A program made the position numbers and the translations under genes. The notes beneath the pieces are model-generated. The model made no database searches. It had not been told where the DNA came from and saw nothing but the letters and a program-made list of their open reading frames with translations. 64,000 nt of DNA from Neostapfia colusana (lineage: Eukaryota > Streptophyta > Magnoliopsida > Poales > Poaceae), in assembly GCA_030760725.1 (NCBI GenBank), contig JASWHV010000003.1:116778153-116842152 (forward strand), in the 5' to 3' direction. Shown in pieces: positions 1 through 10,541 of this stretch (position 1 is the stretch's first letter; each line of letters starts with the position of its first letter).

Positions 1-3000
1 CTTATATAGCAAGAGTGAGCACAAAGGCTCAGCAAGACTTAACCGTCTCTCCTAAGGCAGGAAACTCTACATGAAAGTAACCTAAGACTTAACCCTGTCA
101 TTTGCGAAAAGACTCGCCTACGAGTTCATCCTTAACTTTCAGGTTTTAGCCATAATAGTAGTGACCTTGCGCTTAGCAACATTGGAACTCCACAATCAAA
201 CAAGAAACGCTTCATTCCAATATTACTTGTCCCAAGGTGAAAAATAAATTTAGTTTGCTCTATCTCTACTTCAAACATGGTTTTCATGCAACTTAAGATA
301 ATCATAACAGCAATTATACTTTTTGCAAACTGTTTGCACACAAGTTGATTACTACGTCACAACATGGGAGCAAGTGGTACTCAATAACCGCGAGGGACGG
401 TGATTCGAATCAAACACTACCTGGATAACTCGACACATACGCCCGCCTCTGAAGACCCAACTCTGGCGTCCTTCATTACGTCGTATGTGGCAACCTTTCT
501 CAGGACACTAGACTGTAGAACCGGTCGCGCCGTCTCGGGCTCATAGGTCTAACGAGACGATCTGGTATGCCTCTACAATCCAGTGAACCTGGTACATCGG
601 TTTCCTGGTTCTCATATATCAGTAAGCATCCGGTACACAACTCAATACTTGCTCCTGGACGTGGCATACGCATCGGTCCTTAACCGACACAGGCAGAGCT
701 ACTCGACCAAGACCTCGTCTTGTCGCAGCCTAACCCCTCTGCCCGGTCTCATCTTTAGAAATGTAAACTTTAGTTTGCTTCCTTCCCCAACCACACTTAT
801 GGTTTTCTGAACTATAGCTCGCGAGTAGATTCCAACTACTCGTCTTCTACCGGATGCCCTAGTCTATTTAGCACGGCCTTATTCTACAGCGATGACACAA
901 TTCTACCCTCGACTTCAGGGTTCATGTTTGGTTATGCAAGCGGAGTATCAACATCCTTGACCTAATGCACATACAAACCTTGACCAACTGTAGTGAACAA
1001 AGGAAAAACTTTAAAAACAACTTAAGTGCAAACCGGGGCTTGCCTTGGTTTTGCAGGTGAGTAAAGTCAGATGATTAAGAAGTTAGTTGCTGCTGACTTG
1101 AAGTTCAACTTCTGCCCTTCTTGCTTCTTGATCCAAGTTTCACCTTTCCTTCTTCAATTCCCACGTTTATTCACTACACGTTATGAATATGCATACATGT
1201 TCAATTATAAAACCTTTTTGCTAACAAGTGCTAAAGACAAGTTTTTAAAACTGGAACTTTGTTTAAGAATTTAAAATGAAACTGGTGCTAGTGGTTTGGG
1301 TTTGTGTTTAAGCACTATCATCAAGTGAGAAGTGGGGTTCATCACTTGGGTGGGGGATCAACTAATGGTTGAACAAAACACTAATGATCCAGGGCTCCAA
1401 TGGAGCTGGGAGTTTTCTTTGGAGTTCCTTGTCACAAGAAAGTTCTCTGGACCAAAAAATTTAGAACATTTCACTGAGTGGATCACCCAGAACAATTCCC
1501 TAAGCATTTAGGCAAAAAGGAATTAATTCTGATTAAATTTGCACTTTCATGCAAATTCAAGTGAACTATAATTTCGTACATAGCTCAAAGAGTATGCATG
1601 AATTTTCCTAGGATTTTTGGAGCTAAGGAATGGCCAGAACTGAATTTCCAAGTTTTGGAAATTTCCTAAAAATGTTTCTGTATTTATTTGAATGCAGAAA
1701 CTTAAAATCAGAATTACCCTAACTACATCAACTCCAAATGAGCTGAAACTTTTACAGAAGTCTCCTAATATCCTAAAGAATATCCTGGCAAAATTTGGGG
1801 AATTTTGGATGAACCAAACTCCCTCAAAAATTCTTTTGCTGAAAAGCTTTAAAGAATTTTCCAGAATTTCTTTTTGGTTTTCATGCAAATTGGGTTGTAC
1901 ATTTGAATAGAGCTCTTCATCCTGAATCCAACCCAATTTGAATCACTAATATTGGAGCTTCCTAGCAAAAGTTATGCAGTTCTAAAGTTTGAACTAAATC
2001 TGGAATTCAAATTAATTCGGGAAAAGTTCAAACTCTGCCTGTGGGCCACAGGGCCACGTGTCGACCGCTGAAACACGAGCCACACGGGGCCCCAGACCTT
2101 TTCCCGCGCCACCACACCGGATCCGGGGCCGCAGCGGATCGAAGATTTAAAATATCGCCGCTGACAGGTGGGACCGGTCCCGCGCCGCCCCCTCGCCGGA
2201 GACTCGTCGGAGCTCGCCGGAGTCGGCTTCCCGACCGTCTCCCGGGCTGCTACTCACCGCCTGGGGGTTTTCAGCCACGAGGAATTCAACGGTGCGGTGC
2301 ATTCGGGCTGCCGGCGACCTGAAACCGGTCGGCGACGTGCACACACCTCGGTGAGGCTTCGGCACCGTGGCCCGAGCACACTAGCCTGCCAAAAGCTCGG
2401 GGAATTTTCTCTACAGAACCAGTGAAGGTCAGGCAACCTCGGCATGGCCTCGAACTGGCTAGGGAATGGCGGCAAGTGGGGGTTCACCGTACGCCCGAGG
2501 GTCCCCGCCATGATCGCCGCTCGGAAACTTCAAAATGATCTGCTAATATGGGGTTTCAAGCCAGGATTGGGAAGGGGATCGGGTCGTCCTTGAGTCTAGG
2601 TCCTTTGAGCACAGTTTAGTGACCTAAAGACGAGAAAGGAGTGAGAATTTGGAGACTTCGTACCAGAACGTCGCCCGGTGGCCACCGGAGAAGTTTTTTC
2701 CGAATTCTTGCTCGGTGGTTCACGGCTTGCCTTGTGGTTTGGGTGGAAGCAGCAGGGCTCGCTGGCGCGTCCGGGGATGTCCTTGCTTGGCCGTGAAAGG
2801 CGCTAGACTCCGCTGTCCATGGGAGCGACGATCTGCTGTGCAGTTCGTTTGCCGCGGAAACGAGCTTTGCTAGGGAAGGGAGGCCGGAACCGGACTGCTC
2901 TTGAGCTGAGGGAGTGGAGGACGATCAGGCCTTGCCGTTTTGCGGCTCAGAAGTTGCTGCGCGCTGGTTTGGCATGCACCTCCGGTCAGACCCGAAGCGG

Positions 3001-3736
3001 CGGCAAGCTCAGGGTTTATCGGGCGCGAGGAGGGGAAAAGAAACACCATTGGCTCGGTTCAGAGGAAAAAGATCACGCCGAGGTAGGGAGGGAGGCGGTA
3101 AACTGGTCGCCAGCGCGCGAAAGAGGGTGAGGCGGTGGCCTCGGAGGCGCCCCGGTGTCGTTCGGAGGAAGGTCTCGGCCGCTCGAGGGAAACAGCAAGA
3201 TTGCTTCGAGGGTAAGTTTGAATGTCACTATGACATGTGGGGCCCACCCCCTTTCTTATCCCCAAAACTTTCACAAATACCTCCAAATCTTGGCACATGG
3301 CAAATTCAGCTATGAAGAGCTCAAATTCAAAGGCCAATTGGAAATTTGGAAATTTTTACTTCAGTTTCAAATTCGAATTCAAATTTCAATGACAATTCAC
3401 AAGTAGCTTTGATACACATATCAAAGCACCTCCAAATTTGCTCAAAATTTGCCTTCTCCATAATTTGAAACTGGGGAGTTGAATATGCCCTCTGATCTAT
3501 GAGTTGGTCATTGCAAATACAACTTTTTTAAACATCAGTTTGCATTTTCCTCTTTGGAAATGGCCCCTCCTCTTTTTGGAAGTGACCCTCTTAATTCAAA
3601 CTGAGTTCAAAGTTTTATAGAACATGCCAACACTTTCATGAGTAAACAAAAGTTTTTGTAAGTCCCATTTCCTGTATTCAAACTCAACTTTATTCATAGC
3701 TCAAGTTTTCTATTTACAAGTTTTGGGACTTTTACA
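1..3736 (-). mobile_element. LTR A, B/I-type gypsy LTR, cut by window start
   Basis: Long LTR of the same type as the element B LTR (28910-33171), in the same orientation and with the same order of landmarks. These are the GTGAGCAC...CTCAGCAAGT hairpin at 15-38, the CGAGTAG/CTACTCG hairpin at 822-842, the GCAAACCGGGGCTTGCCT motif at 1028-1045, an AT-rich stretch, a GC-rich stretch at about 2040-3200, and the terminus GGGACTTTTACA at 3725-3736. Sense is minus, by analogy with B, so 3736 is the sense 5' end. The other end lies outside the window, so solo LTR versus element end cannot be decided. Short ORFs in it are not supported as genes. Confidence 0.8.
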
Positions 3737-6727
3737 TTCCCCGACCTCCCAAACACCCGGGCGGCGATCCTCCATCTGAGAGGCGGCCAGAAACGCCTGG
3801 CCAGCGAGCTAGCTGCGTGCGCGCGAGAGGGAGGCGGGAGGAAGAAGAAGGAGACCGGTCCCATGTGTCAGCGGCTAAAAATTTAAATCGGGATCAGCTA
3901 TGGCTCTCGGATCCACTGTGGCTGCACGCTAATACCGTGTAATCCGGTATGGCTCGAATTTCAGTGGCTGCAGTTTAAAAACGTGGCCCCAATCAATTTT
4001 CAGTAGCAAATTAATTCCATCTTTAGCCACAACTTTGAAAATTCATAACTTGGTGTAGAAAACTCCAAATTAGGTGATTCAAATTTGATTGGATTTTGAA
4101 GGTTTTCTGAAAAAGAATTATTGAGGGAGTTTGGTTCATCCAAAAATCCTCAAAGTTTGCCAGAATATTATTTTGGATATTATTGACATCCTAGCAAAGT
4201 TTCAGTTCATTTGAAGTTGAATTGAGTAGGAATTTGCTGAATGCAATCTGCTGCACTCTAATGTGTCCAGAAACTTTTTCAGAAAAGGGATCATTTTTTG
4301 TAAAATCCATTCTAGGCAATTCATAGCTCCAAAAATCATAGAAAAATTCTGGCACGATCTATGAATCATACTTGAAACTTTATTTCACTTGATTGGGCAT
4401 GAACATGCACAGTACTTCAGAATTATATTCTTTTTAGTAGGAATGCTTAAAGAATTATTCTGGAGGAACTACACAAGTATAAGGCATGAATTTCGGAATA
4501 AAATACTTTCCTGTGACCAGGAACTCACATGTAAAGTTTCAGATCAAGTTGAGCCAATAACTCCCTGTATTGGTTTTCCATGCTTATGTATGTGGTGAAA
4601 TACATAAGAGTCTTGTAGAAATTATGGAAGACACAATTTCCTTCCACTTTAGCTGCAATTTAACAAGCTAAGTCCCTGTGTAGTGTATGACTTTCTGTAA
4701 AAATTTTGAAGTCATTGGAGATTAGAATCTGTAGTTATATCCAAATCATGTTAGCTCATCTTTTATGTCCATTAGGAACTTAGCTATGGATATAGGCCCT
4801 GTTTGGCACGGCTTAAACTTGTTAAAAAAGCAGCTTGTCTGAAAAGCTGGTGAGCAGCAGATTAAACTTATATCCTGCTTTTAGTTCATTCTGAGAAGCA
4901 GGTGAACTAATAAGCTGCTGGAGAAGCTGACTGTTTGGTACACCCGCAGCTTATTTTTATAAAAAAGCTGGTTCAGAAGCTGTACCAAACAGGGCCATAA
5001 TTAAACTTCAAAGGCAGATTGGTTTTCTGGATGTTTCTTTGCACAACAGAGGCAACAAAGCCATTCTTGGCATTTCCACACAGCCTATGTTCTTAAGAAG
5101 TTTAAGTCTCTAAAGTCTTTAAATTGCATTATAAAAACTTATGCATATTCATATCGACAGTGCTAACGACGAAGGACTTCGATGGAGTCATCTCTTGACG
5201 TGTGGATCAGTCGAGCTCAGAAGAATCAAGGGATCGAAGATCACTAACTGCTATTATATATTACTCCCCTACAAAATAGGCAAGCTCCGGTTTGCATTAG
5301 CCATTTCATAAAGTTTTTTGTTTTGATAGCTTACTTTCCGTATTGCTTACAATTGGGCATTAGAGTCTTGTTTGAAAATCCAAATGCATAGCCAAGAGAA
5401 CCAGGTTTTGGGCTTAGTTTTTAAACCTCGAGTAGCCACTGCAATTCTAAATTAGTGTAGGATTCGGTACAAGTCGAATAGTTGGAACTACTCGGGAGAA
5501 TAGGCTAGAGACACACAACTCGGTTAGAGATAGCAAATGAATCACATGGCAAGAAAAATAAGACCGAGTGGAGGGTAAGGGAAGAAGGATATTGGGGCCT
5601 GGGTGCCATAGCTCCACTTGTGTTGATTGAGGACCGAGCCGTGTGCGGGCCTGTTGAACAAGCTAGAACAGCACCGAAGACCTACCGGATATATGTGAAC
5701 CAGGAAACCGATGTAATTCGGGTAGCGATCTGTTGAGGCATTGCTTGTCGTCCAGAGAGCAGGTTGAGAGAAGCGAGGTGTAAATCGGCTGGCAGGCACT
5801 GCAGATGCTCCACGCAGAGACCTCCTGCTTCAGACGATAGGACCGGTTCAACACTTGGATGACGGGTGAAAGGTGGTTGCGTACGACGTTCGTGGTGGTT
5901 GCCGTAGGCAACATCATGTACGGGAGTACTGACGGGTTATTCGGGTAATCCTGCAGGTGTAAACTGATTATAACCGCCGTCCCTCGCAGTCTATGAGTAC
6001 CACTTGTTCACTGTACCGTGACTTAGAAAGAACAGGCTAGTTCCATGTTAAATGATTGCTGATTGAAAGCTGTACTTTGTTTGCTAATGAATTGCTATAG
6101 TTTAGAGCTAATTAAAGTTCTTTTCAACCTTAGGCAAAGCACATGAGAGAAATGCATTTCTTGTTTGATTGTGCCTCTCTTATGTGTCTTAGCACAAGGT
6201 TCTCCAACAAGTTGTTGCTAAAACATGAAAGTAAGGTTCCACCATTTAGGCGTGTCTTTTGCAATGTACATTCCATTATACACTGCAAACCCAGCATGTA
6301 GAGTTTTATGTGTAGGTAAGACGGGTCAGTCTTGCTGAGCCTATGTGCTCACGCTTGCTATATGAGTGGTTTTGCAGGTTAACTTCGGTGCTTATGAGGA
6401 GGTTGTCCGGTGAGACTCGGAGACTTCTGAGTCGTTTAACACATGGAGAACCCGGCCGCTGCTGTATGACTTCGTGTTGCTAGGGAGAAGAGTCCGTGGG
6501 CTGGACATCTTCTCGAGTGCTTAGTAGATATGAAACGTGAGATAAACTAGTCTTCCAATGTAGTTATTTGATGTAAATTATTTACAAAGAATACTTGTAA
6601 GCTTCCGCCATTGATTTATGTGATAAATGTTCCTTATATGTGTGCTGTTGGGTGCCGCATCGCACGGCACCACCCAATGCGATTACTGGGTGAGCGGCAC
6701 GACCTCGTCGAGGGCCCGGCCCTCACA
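3737..6727 (+). mobile_element. LTR H remnant, opposite sense, sense 5' part missing
   Basis: Plus-sense LTR relative. It shows the reverse complements of the LTR landmarks in reverse order: GGCAAGCTCCGGTTTGCATT near 5279-5298, the CGAATAG/CTACTCG inverted repeat at 5475-5494, CTTGCTGAGCC at 6331-6341, the GGTGCCG/CGGCACC hairpin at 6651-6671, and the terminus CCCTCACA ending at 6727. By comparison with solo LTR E, roughly the first 1.4 kb of its sense 5' end is missing. It abuts LTR A directly at about 3737, probably through a deletion. A MITE sits inside at 4795-4996. No coding capacity is visible. Confidence 0.7.
4795..4996. mobile_element. MITE, 202 bp, GGCCCTGTTTGG terminal inverted repeats
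   Basis: Starts GGCCCTGTTTGGCAC and ends GTACCAAACAGGGCC. The ends are inverted repeats over about 15 bp with one mismatch. The trinucleotide ATA flanks both sides (4792-4794 and 4997-4999) and is the apparent target duplication. The interior is full of AAGCAGCTT/AAGCTGG-type internal inverted repeats and has no ORF. The TIR resembles Tourist/PIF-Harbinger-type MITEs of grasses, but ATA is not the usual TWA target, so the superfamily is tentative. It interrupts LTR H. Confidence 0.8.
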
Positions 6728-7082
6728 GTTATGTGATGAGTGGTGCATCGTGCCACACGAACTTCCTGATTTCCTTCTCGCGGTTCATACCGCATGTCGG
6801 CGGGAAAAACTGAAATTCCGACGAGCACGGTTCATGACATGCTGCCGGGTATTGTGGTGAAGAAAGAAAAGGCCCAGGCGAACTATTTGGCATTTAAAGC
6901 TCGATGGAAGCTGAACTGTGGTGGCCAGGCAACGGTTTCTTGTGACCGGCAGCTTGCTGTGAAGTCGGTGAGAAAACCGAGCTCAGCGCAGGGGTTACAG
7001 TGGAGGAATCATCGAGCTCTTGCGTCGGAGACGTCGAGGAGGGCACGACGACACTGTGGGGAACCTCAGCTCGGCGTGCAAC
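6728..7082 (-). mobile_element. LTR G, left fragment
   Basis: GC-rich piece resembling the sense-5' half of an A/B-type LTR (compare B at about 31980-32400). It is cut on the left by LTR H and on the right by solo LTR E, whose target duplicate GCAAC occupies 7078-7082. It resumes at 25404. The two parts together are about 1.2 kb, so the sense-3' two thirds of this LTR is missing. No gene is seen. Confidence 0.6.
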
Positions 7083-7629
7083 TGTAAAAGCCCAAGAATT
7101 TGCTTGCTAGAGTGTTCATTACATCACCACATCACAGATCATTTGGTGGAAGTCTCATGAACAATTGTGAAGAGCAAGTAAACACCATCAAAATATGGAT
7201 TAGAGGAAAAAACCATAACTCCGAAAAGTACGAGCTCACACACATAAACATGAGAGGCCGAGCTAACCCTTGCGCTATAAATATTCTTAGGAGTGCTCAT
7301 GCCAAGTTTCATGCAAATCCAAATCATTTTGAGGCACTTTTGGAGACATTTGTTAAAAAGGGCTAATTTGAATGCAAATTCAAATTTCAGCTAATTTCAT
7401 CACTTGGATTCAAAAGTTGACTTCATATTCAAACTCAGCACATTTTCAAAGTTAGTCTACCAATTTTCATATTCATTGGAGTTCATCTTGTCGGGAGCTA
7501 TATTTGGATTAATTCAAAACTGAATTTGAATTTCAAACTCAAATGCAAATCAAATGTAGCCAAACAAAATCCAATTTGAAGAATTCAAATTCATTCCCTG
7601 ACTTGGTGGCTAAGTGTACACTCCAATGT
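7083..7629 (+). mobile_element. Solo LTR E, segment 1 of 3
   Basis: Begins TGTAAAAGCCC at 7083 and is preceded by GCAAC (7078-7082). The same GCAAC follows the far end of E at 25404-25408. The AT-rich sequence with many AAATTCAAATT runs is typical of the sense-5' part of this LTR class. It is interrupted at 7629 by element F, whose TSD AATGT occupies 7625-7629. Sense is plus. The uninterrupted length of E is about 3782 bp. No internal domain, PBS or PPT belongs to it, which makes it a solo LTR. Confidence 0.85.
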
Positions 7630-7964
7630 TGTGACACCCGGTTCCGAAAACAGAACCAAGTGAATGCATATGTGTGCCCAGAATGTTCATCACACATACA
7701 CATGTAGTCCACAAACTGAATTCAGAATATAACCACGAATAAATATGGTTTAAGTACTTTATTACAATTACTCAATGTCTCACTCATAACTGTCTATCTT
7801 ATTCTTGCAGCAGAAAACTCTAAACGACAGCAGAATATCAATAAAGGCAGCAGGCTCCATCTTCGACTCCACAGGCATGTTGACGGTAGTTCGCACGCCT
7901 AGTACTCCACATGGTCCTCGAAGTACTCATCTCTTTTAGCTGACATTTATGTGATAATGCAAGG

Positions 7965-7990
7965 GTGAGTACATGTCGTACTCAGCATGT
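7965..7990 (-). repeat. LTR hairpin with adjoining CTCAGCA motif
   Basis: GTGAGTAC, five bases, then GTACTCAGCA on the plus strand form a 6-bp perfect stem (GAGTAC/GTACTC). The same element recurs at 15479-15503 (right F LTR) and at 37840-37865 and about 62541-62565 (element C). A related GTGAGCAC...CTCAGCAAGT form occurs in the A, B and I LTRs. Confidence 0.7.
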
Positions 7991-9681
7991 GCGGGAAAAG
8001 TATGACATGTAGCTTACAACAAGGTAGGGAATAAAAAGGCTCATTGCAGCAAGCAAATTTTATTTCACAAACATGGTAAAAACAGCAACTATTTCTAAGT
8101 GAGTTAAATCTCAATATAACCAAGTAAAACAGCAATATTCCTTCACCATAATTTACTATTTATCATGTCTCAACCAGCCATTAATCTTTCTTAAGTTCAT
8201 CTCATACTCATAGACATTCATAACCATCTCATATTCGTATAACCGAAGCCAAACTCATTTTCATGACTCAAAACAGTCGCAAAACCAATCCCAATGACCA
8301 TACCGTAACCATACCGAATAACCATCCTCAGTCTTCCCTCTAATCATGGAAGTTGGCCAGGTGCTTGTGACCGGAAGCACGGCTATCATGATAGTTTTAC
8401 ACTCTGCAGAGGTGGCACCACTTTACCCACAAGTTCGTGATTTTGTCACCCATCGGCGACTGCAGAACCTCCATTATACCAGTACACAACCGTTGGTGTA
8501 TGGCCAAGAGATCAAAAAATAGCCTTTACAAAGGGGCTACTAGATGTATGGACTCACTGAGGTTTCACCGGCAGGCTCGAATCACCATTCTCCCACCCAC
8601 GGGCCCCCTCTTGTGCCATGCAGTTTCCAGGGCAGTCCTCCTCGACTCCCATTCCCTGCGCCATCCACGGTCCATAACAAGCTAGCAACACACCTAATTA
8701 GTCAGATAACCTGCACCCATACTTGGCCTTATGGTGGCACTGTTTTCCTGGCATATTCTCGCATGAACCGGTCCTTAGATCTACGGCAAGTTCCACCATC
8801 TCATCCAGCAACATTCACGAACCAATCTTGCCTAGATCTCCCTGATTCCATGCCCATTAACATCATTAAGATCTCATCATCATTATTCATATGAGTGCAG
8901 TAGCTAGACATGTTTTATTTCAGCTTTCCGCATCCCGTGAATTAAGCGAAGCAAAAACGGAAAACGACCATACCCGACTCATCAACTTTCCCGGCGACAA
9001 GGATGGTTAACAAAACTAGTAAACTCCAATAAAAGGGTGTCCCATCAAGGTTACTCAAGCATACGAGTTTTCACAAACAAAACAGTTTCAAAACATGGGA
9101 TCAATATGGTCATGGGGCACCTGCCTTGCTCCCGTGGTTCTTCTTGTTCGAGCGTCTCGAAGTCTTGGTGCTGTAGATCCTCGTAGATGGCCTTTTGAGA
9201 CTTTCCTTCTACTCACGACCACGCACATACAAAATTTACAGCAATCAAACATCATGCACAAACTTTACTCAAGATGCAACAGGGTAGATGAATGCAAATC
9301 CTATGGTGTAGTTTTATTAAACCAGTTTGTATGTGTTCTTGCATGTTTTAATGGGTTTTCATGGGGTTTTATGATGAACAAGGGTGCTGGGATGAAGTGT
9401 GTATGTGGTGATGATCTTGACTCAAGATCTATATCAATTCCACCATCAAAAACCGATCAAAACGTGATCTGTCTACATGTAAAAGTTTCTGTTTGAAGGG
9501 GGCAAAGAAAACGGATTCGTAGAAACAGCGGCGACGTCGTAACATGGGTAATGGAGACCTACCTCACTTCCTCCTTGGTGGCAGGGCCTTCCTTCTAGCA
9601 ATGGCAGCAGAGGGAATTTTTCTATGGATGATTAGGGCAGAACAGAACGTCGGTTCTTTTCCGGCGACAGCGAGGCGTGAT

Positions 9682-9785
9682 GGGGCTCGTCGGCGGGTCT
9701 CGACGACGGGGCTCGACGGTGGGGCTCACCGGCGGGGCTCGATGGCGGGGCTCGACGGCAGGGCTCGACGGCGGGGCTCGCCGGC
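9682..9785. repeat. 13-bp tandem repeat, 8 copies (F 3' LTR)
   Basis: Eight contiguous 13-bp units of consensus GGGGCTCGACGGC. The partner LTR carries seven units at 17193-17283, so the array has changed copy number since insertion. Confidence 0.9.
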
Positions 9786-9886
9786 GACGGAGCTCTGGCG
9801 AGGTGGGGTGCTAACTCGGCGAGTTGGGGGCTAGGGCCTCCAAGTCGCCGACTTGGGAGGGGGAAGAGAAGAGGGGAGGCTGCGGC

Positions 9887-9935
9887 CAAGGGGGGGGGTT
9901 TGGGTTCTATTTATAATGGGGGGGGAGGGGGAGAA
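9887..9935 (-). promoter_or_regulatory. F LTR core promoter: TATA box between G-runs
   Basis: On the minus (sense) strand TATAAATAG at about 9908-9916 is a consensus plant TATA box. It lies roughly 570 bp inside the sense start of the LTR. Runs of 8 or more G on the plus strand (C on sense) lie on both sides. The equivalent at 17385-17433 is in the 5' LTR. Promoter identity is inferred from the motif and its position only. Confidence 0.6.
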
Positions 9936-10140
9936 TCCTACTCTAATTGGAGCTAAATCCTAACAAACTTTTCCCCAATTGATTTGGTGCGGCAGCAATG
10001 GGGGAGAAATTCCCCAAATGTGGGGAAAATTCCCCTTTGGGGGAATTGGGGAATTTGGAGATTTGGGGAAAAATTTTGGGGAAATTGGAATTGACTCATT
10101 TCAGCTATCTTTTTCCCATTTCCCCCATTTCCATGTCACT

Positions 10141-10420
10141 CACTCCATTTCTACATTCCCCTCTCCATTTCTATGTCCCACTCTCCATTTCTACATTGCC
10201 TTTCTCCATTTCTATGCCCCATTCTCCATTTCTATATGCCCTTCTCCATTTCTGTGGTTCCTTCCTCCATTTCTATGGTTCTTTCTCCATTTCTATGGTT
10301 CTTTCTCCATTTCTATAGTTCTTTCTCCATTTATATGGTTCATTTCTCCATTTCTATGGTTCTTTCTCTATTTCTATAGTTCTCTCTCCATTTCTATAGT
10401 TAATTCTCTATTTCTACTTC
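10141..10420. repeat. 20-bp minisatellite, about 14 copies (F 3' LTR)
   Basis: Tandem 20-bp units, for example CACTCCATTTCTACATTCCC changing gradually to CTTTCTCCATTTCTATGGTT. They keep exact 20-bp phase over about 280 bp. The homologous array is at 17643-17922. On the sense strand it is a purine-rich array (GAAATGGAG core) in U3, starting about 65 bp inside the LTR. Confidence 0.9.
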
Positions 10421-10485
10421 TTTTATAATGTCTTTCTACATGAAAAATGTATGCATTGCATGGAAATGAATTTGAGGGTGTTACA

Positions 10486-10523
10486 AACCTGCCCCCCTTA
10501 AATTAAATCTCACCCTCGAGATT
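10486..10523 (-). promoter_or_regulatory. F polypurine tract and adjoining hairpin
   Basis: Just inside the 3' LTR, the C-rich stretch at 10490-10498 reads as a purine run on the sense strand, the plus-strand primer site. Next to it AATCTC (10506-10511) and GAGATT (10518-10523) form an inverted repeat. The same PPT-hairpin arrangement is found in B, C and I. Confidence 0.75.
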
Positions 10524-10541
10524 CGATAGAGTAGAGAATAG

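Larger units (their letters stand above)
7630..10485 (-). mobile_element. F 3' LTR, 2856 bp
   Basis: Sense 3' LTR of F. Contents in sense order: a 14-copy 20-bp minisatellite (10141-10420), G-rich tracts flanking a TATA box (9887-9935), an 8-copy 13-bp repeat (9682-9785), and near the other end the GAGTAC/GTACTC hairpin at about 7965-7990. The first bases closely resemble the LTR of element C, so F and C belong to one LTR group. Confidence 0.95.

Noticed and set aside
3737..3760. PPT and internal region of element A
   Set aside because: The C-rich stretch is short, lacks the TTAAAAG and AATCTCG hairpin seen in the other elements, and no internal sequence follows.
6634..7366. Small ORFs on both strands near 6.6-7.4 kb as a host gene
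   Set aside because: They lie across LTR H, LTR G and LTR E boundaries and align with LTR sequence elsewhere in the window.
10141..10428. ORFs and CRISPR-like appearance of the 20-bp array
   Set aside because: Units are contiguous with no spacers. The frames simply translate the minisatellite.
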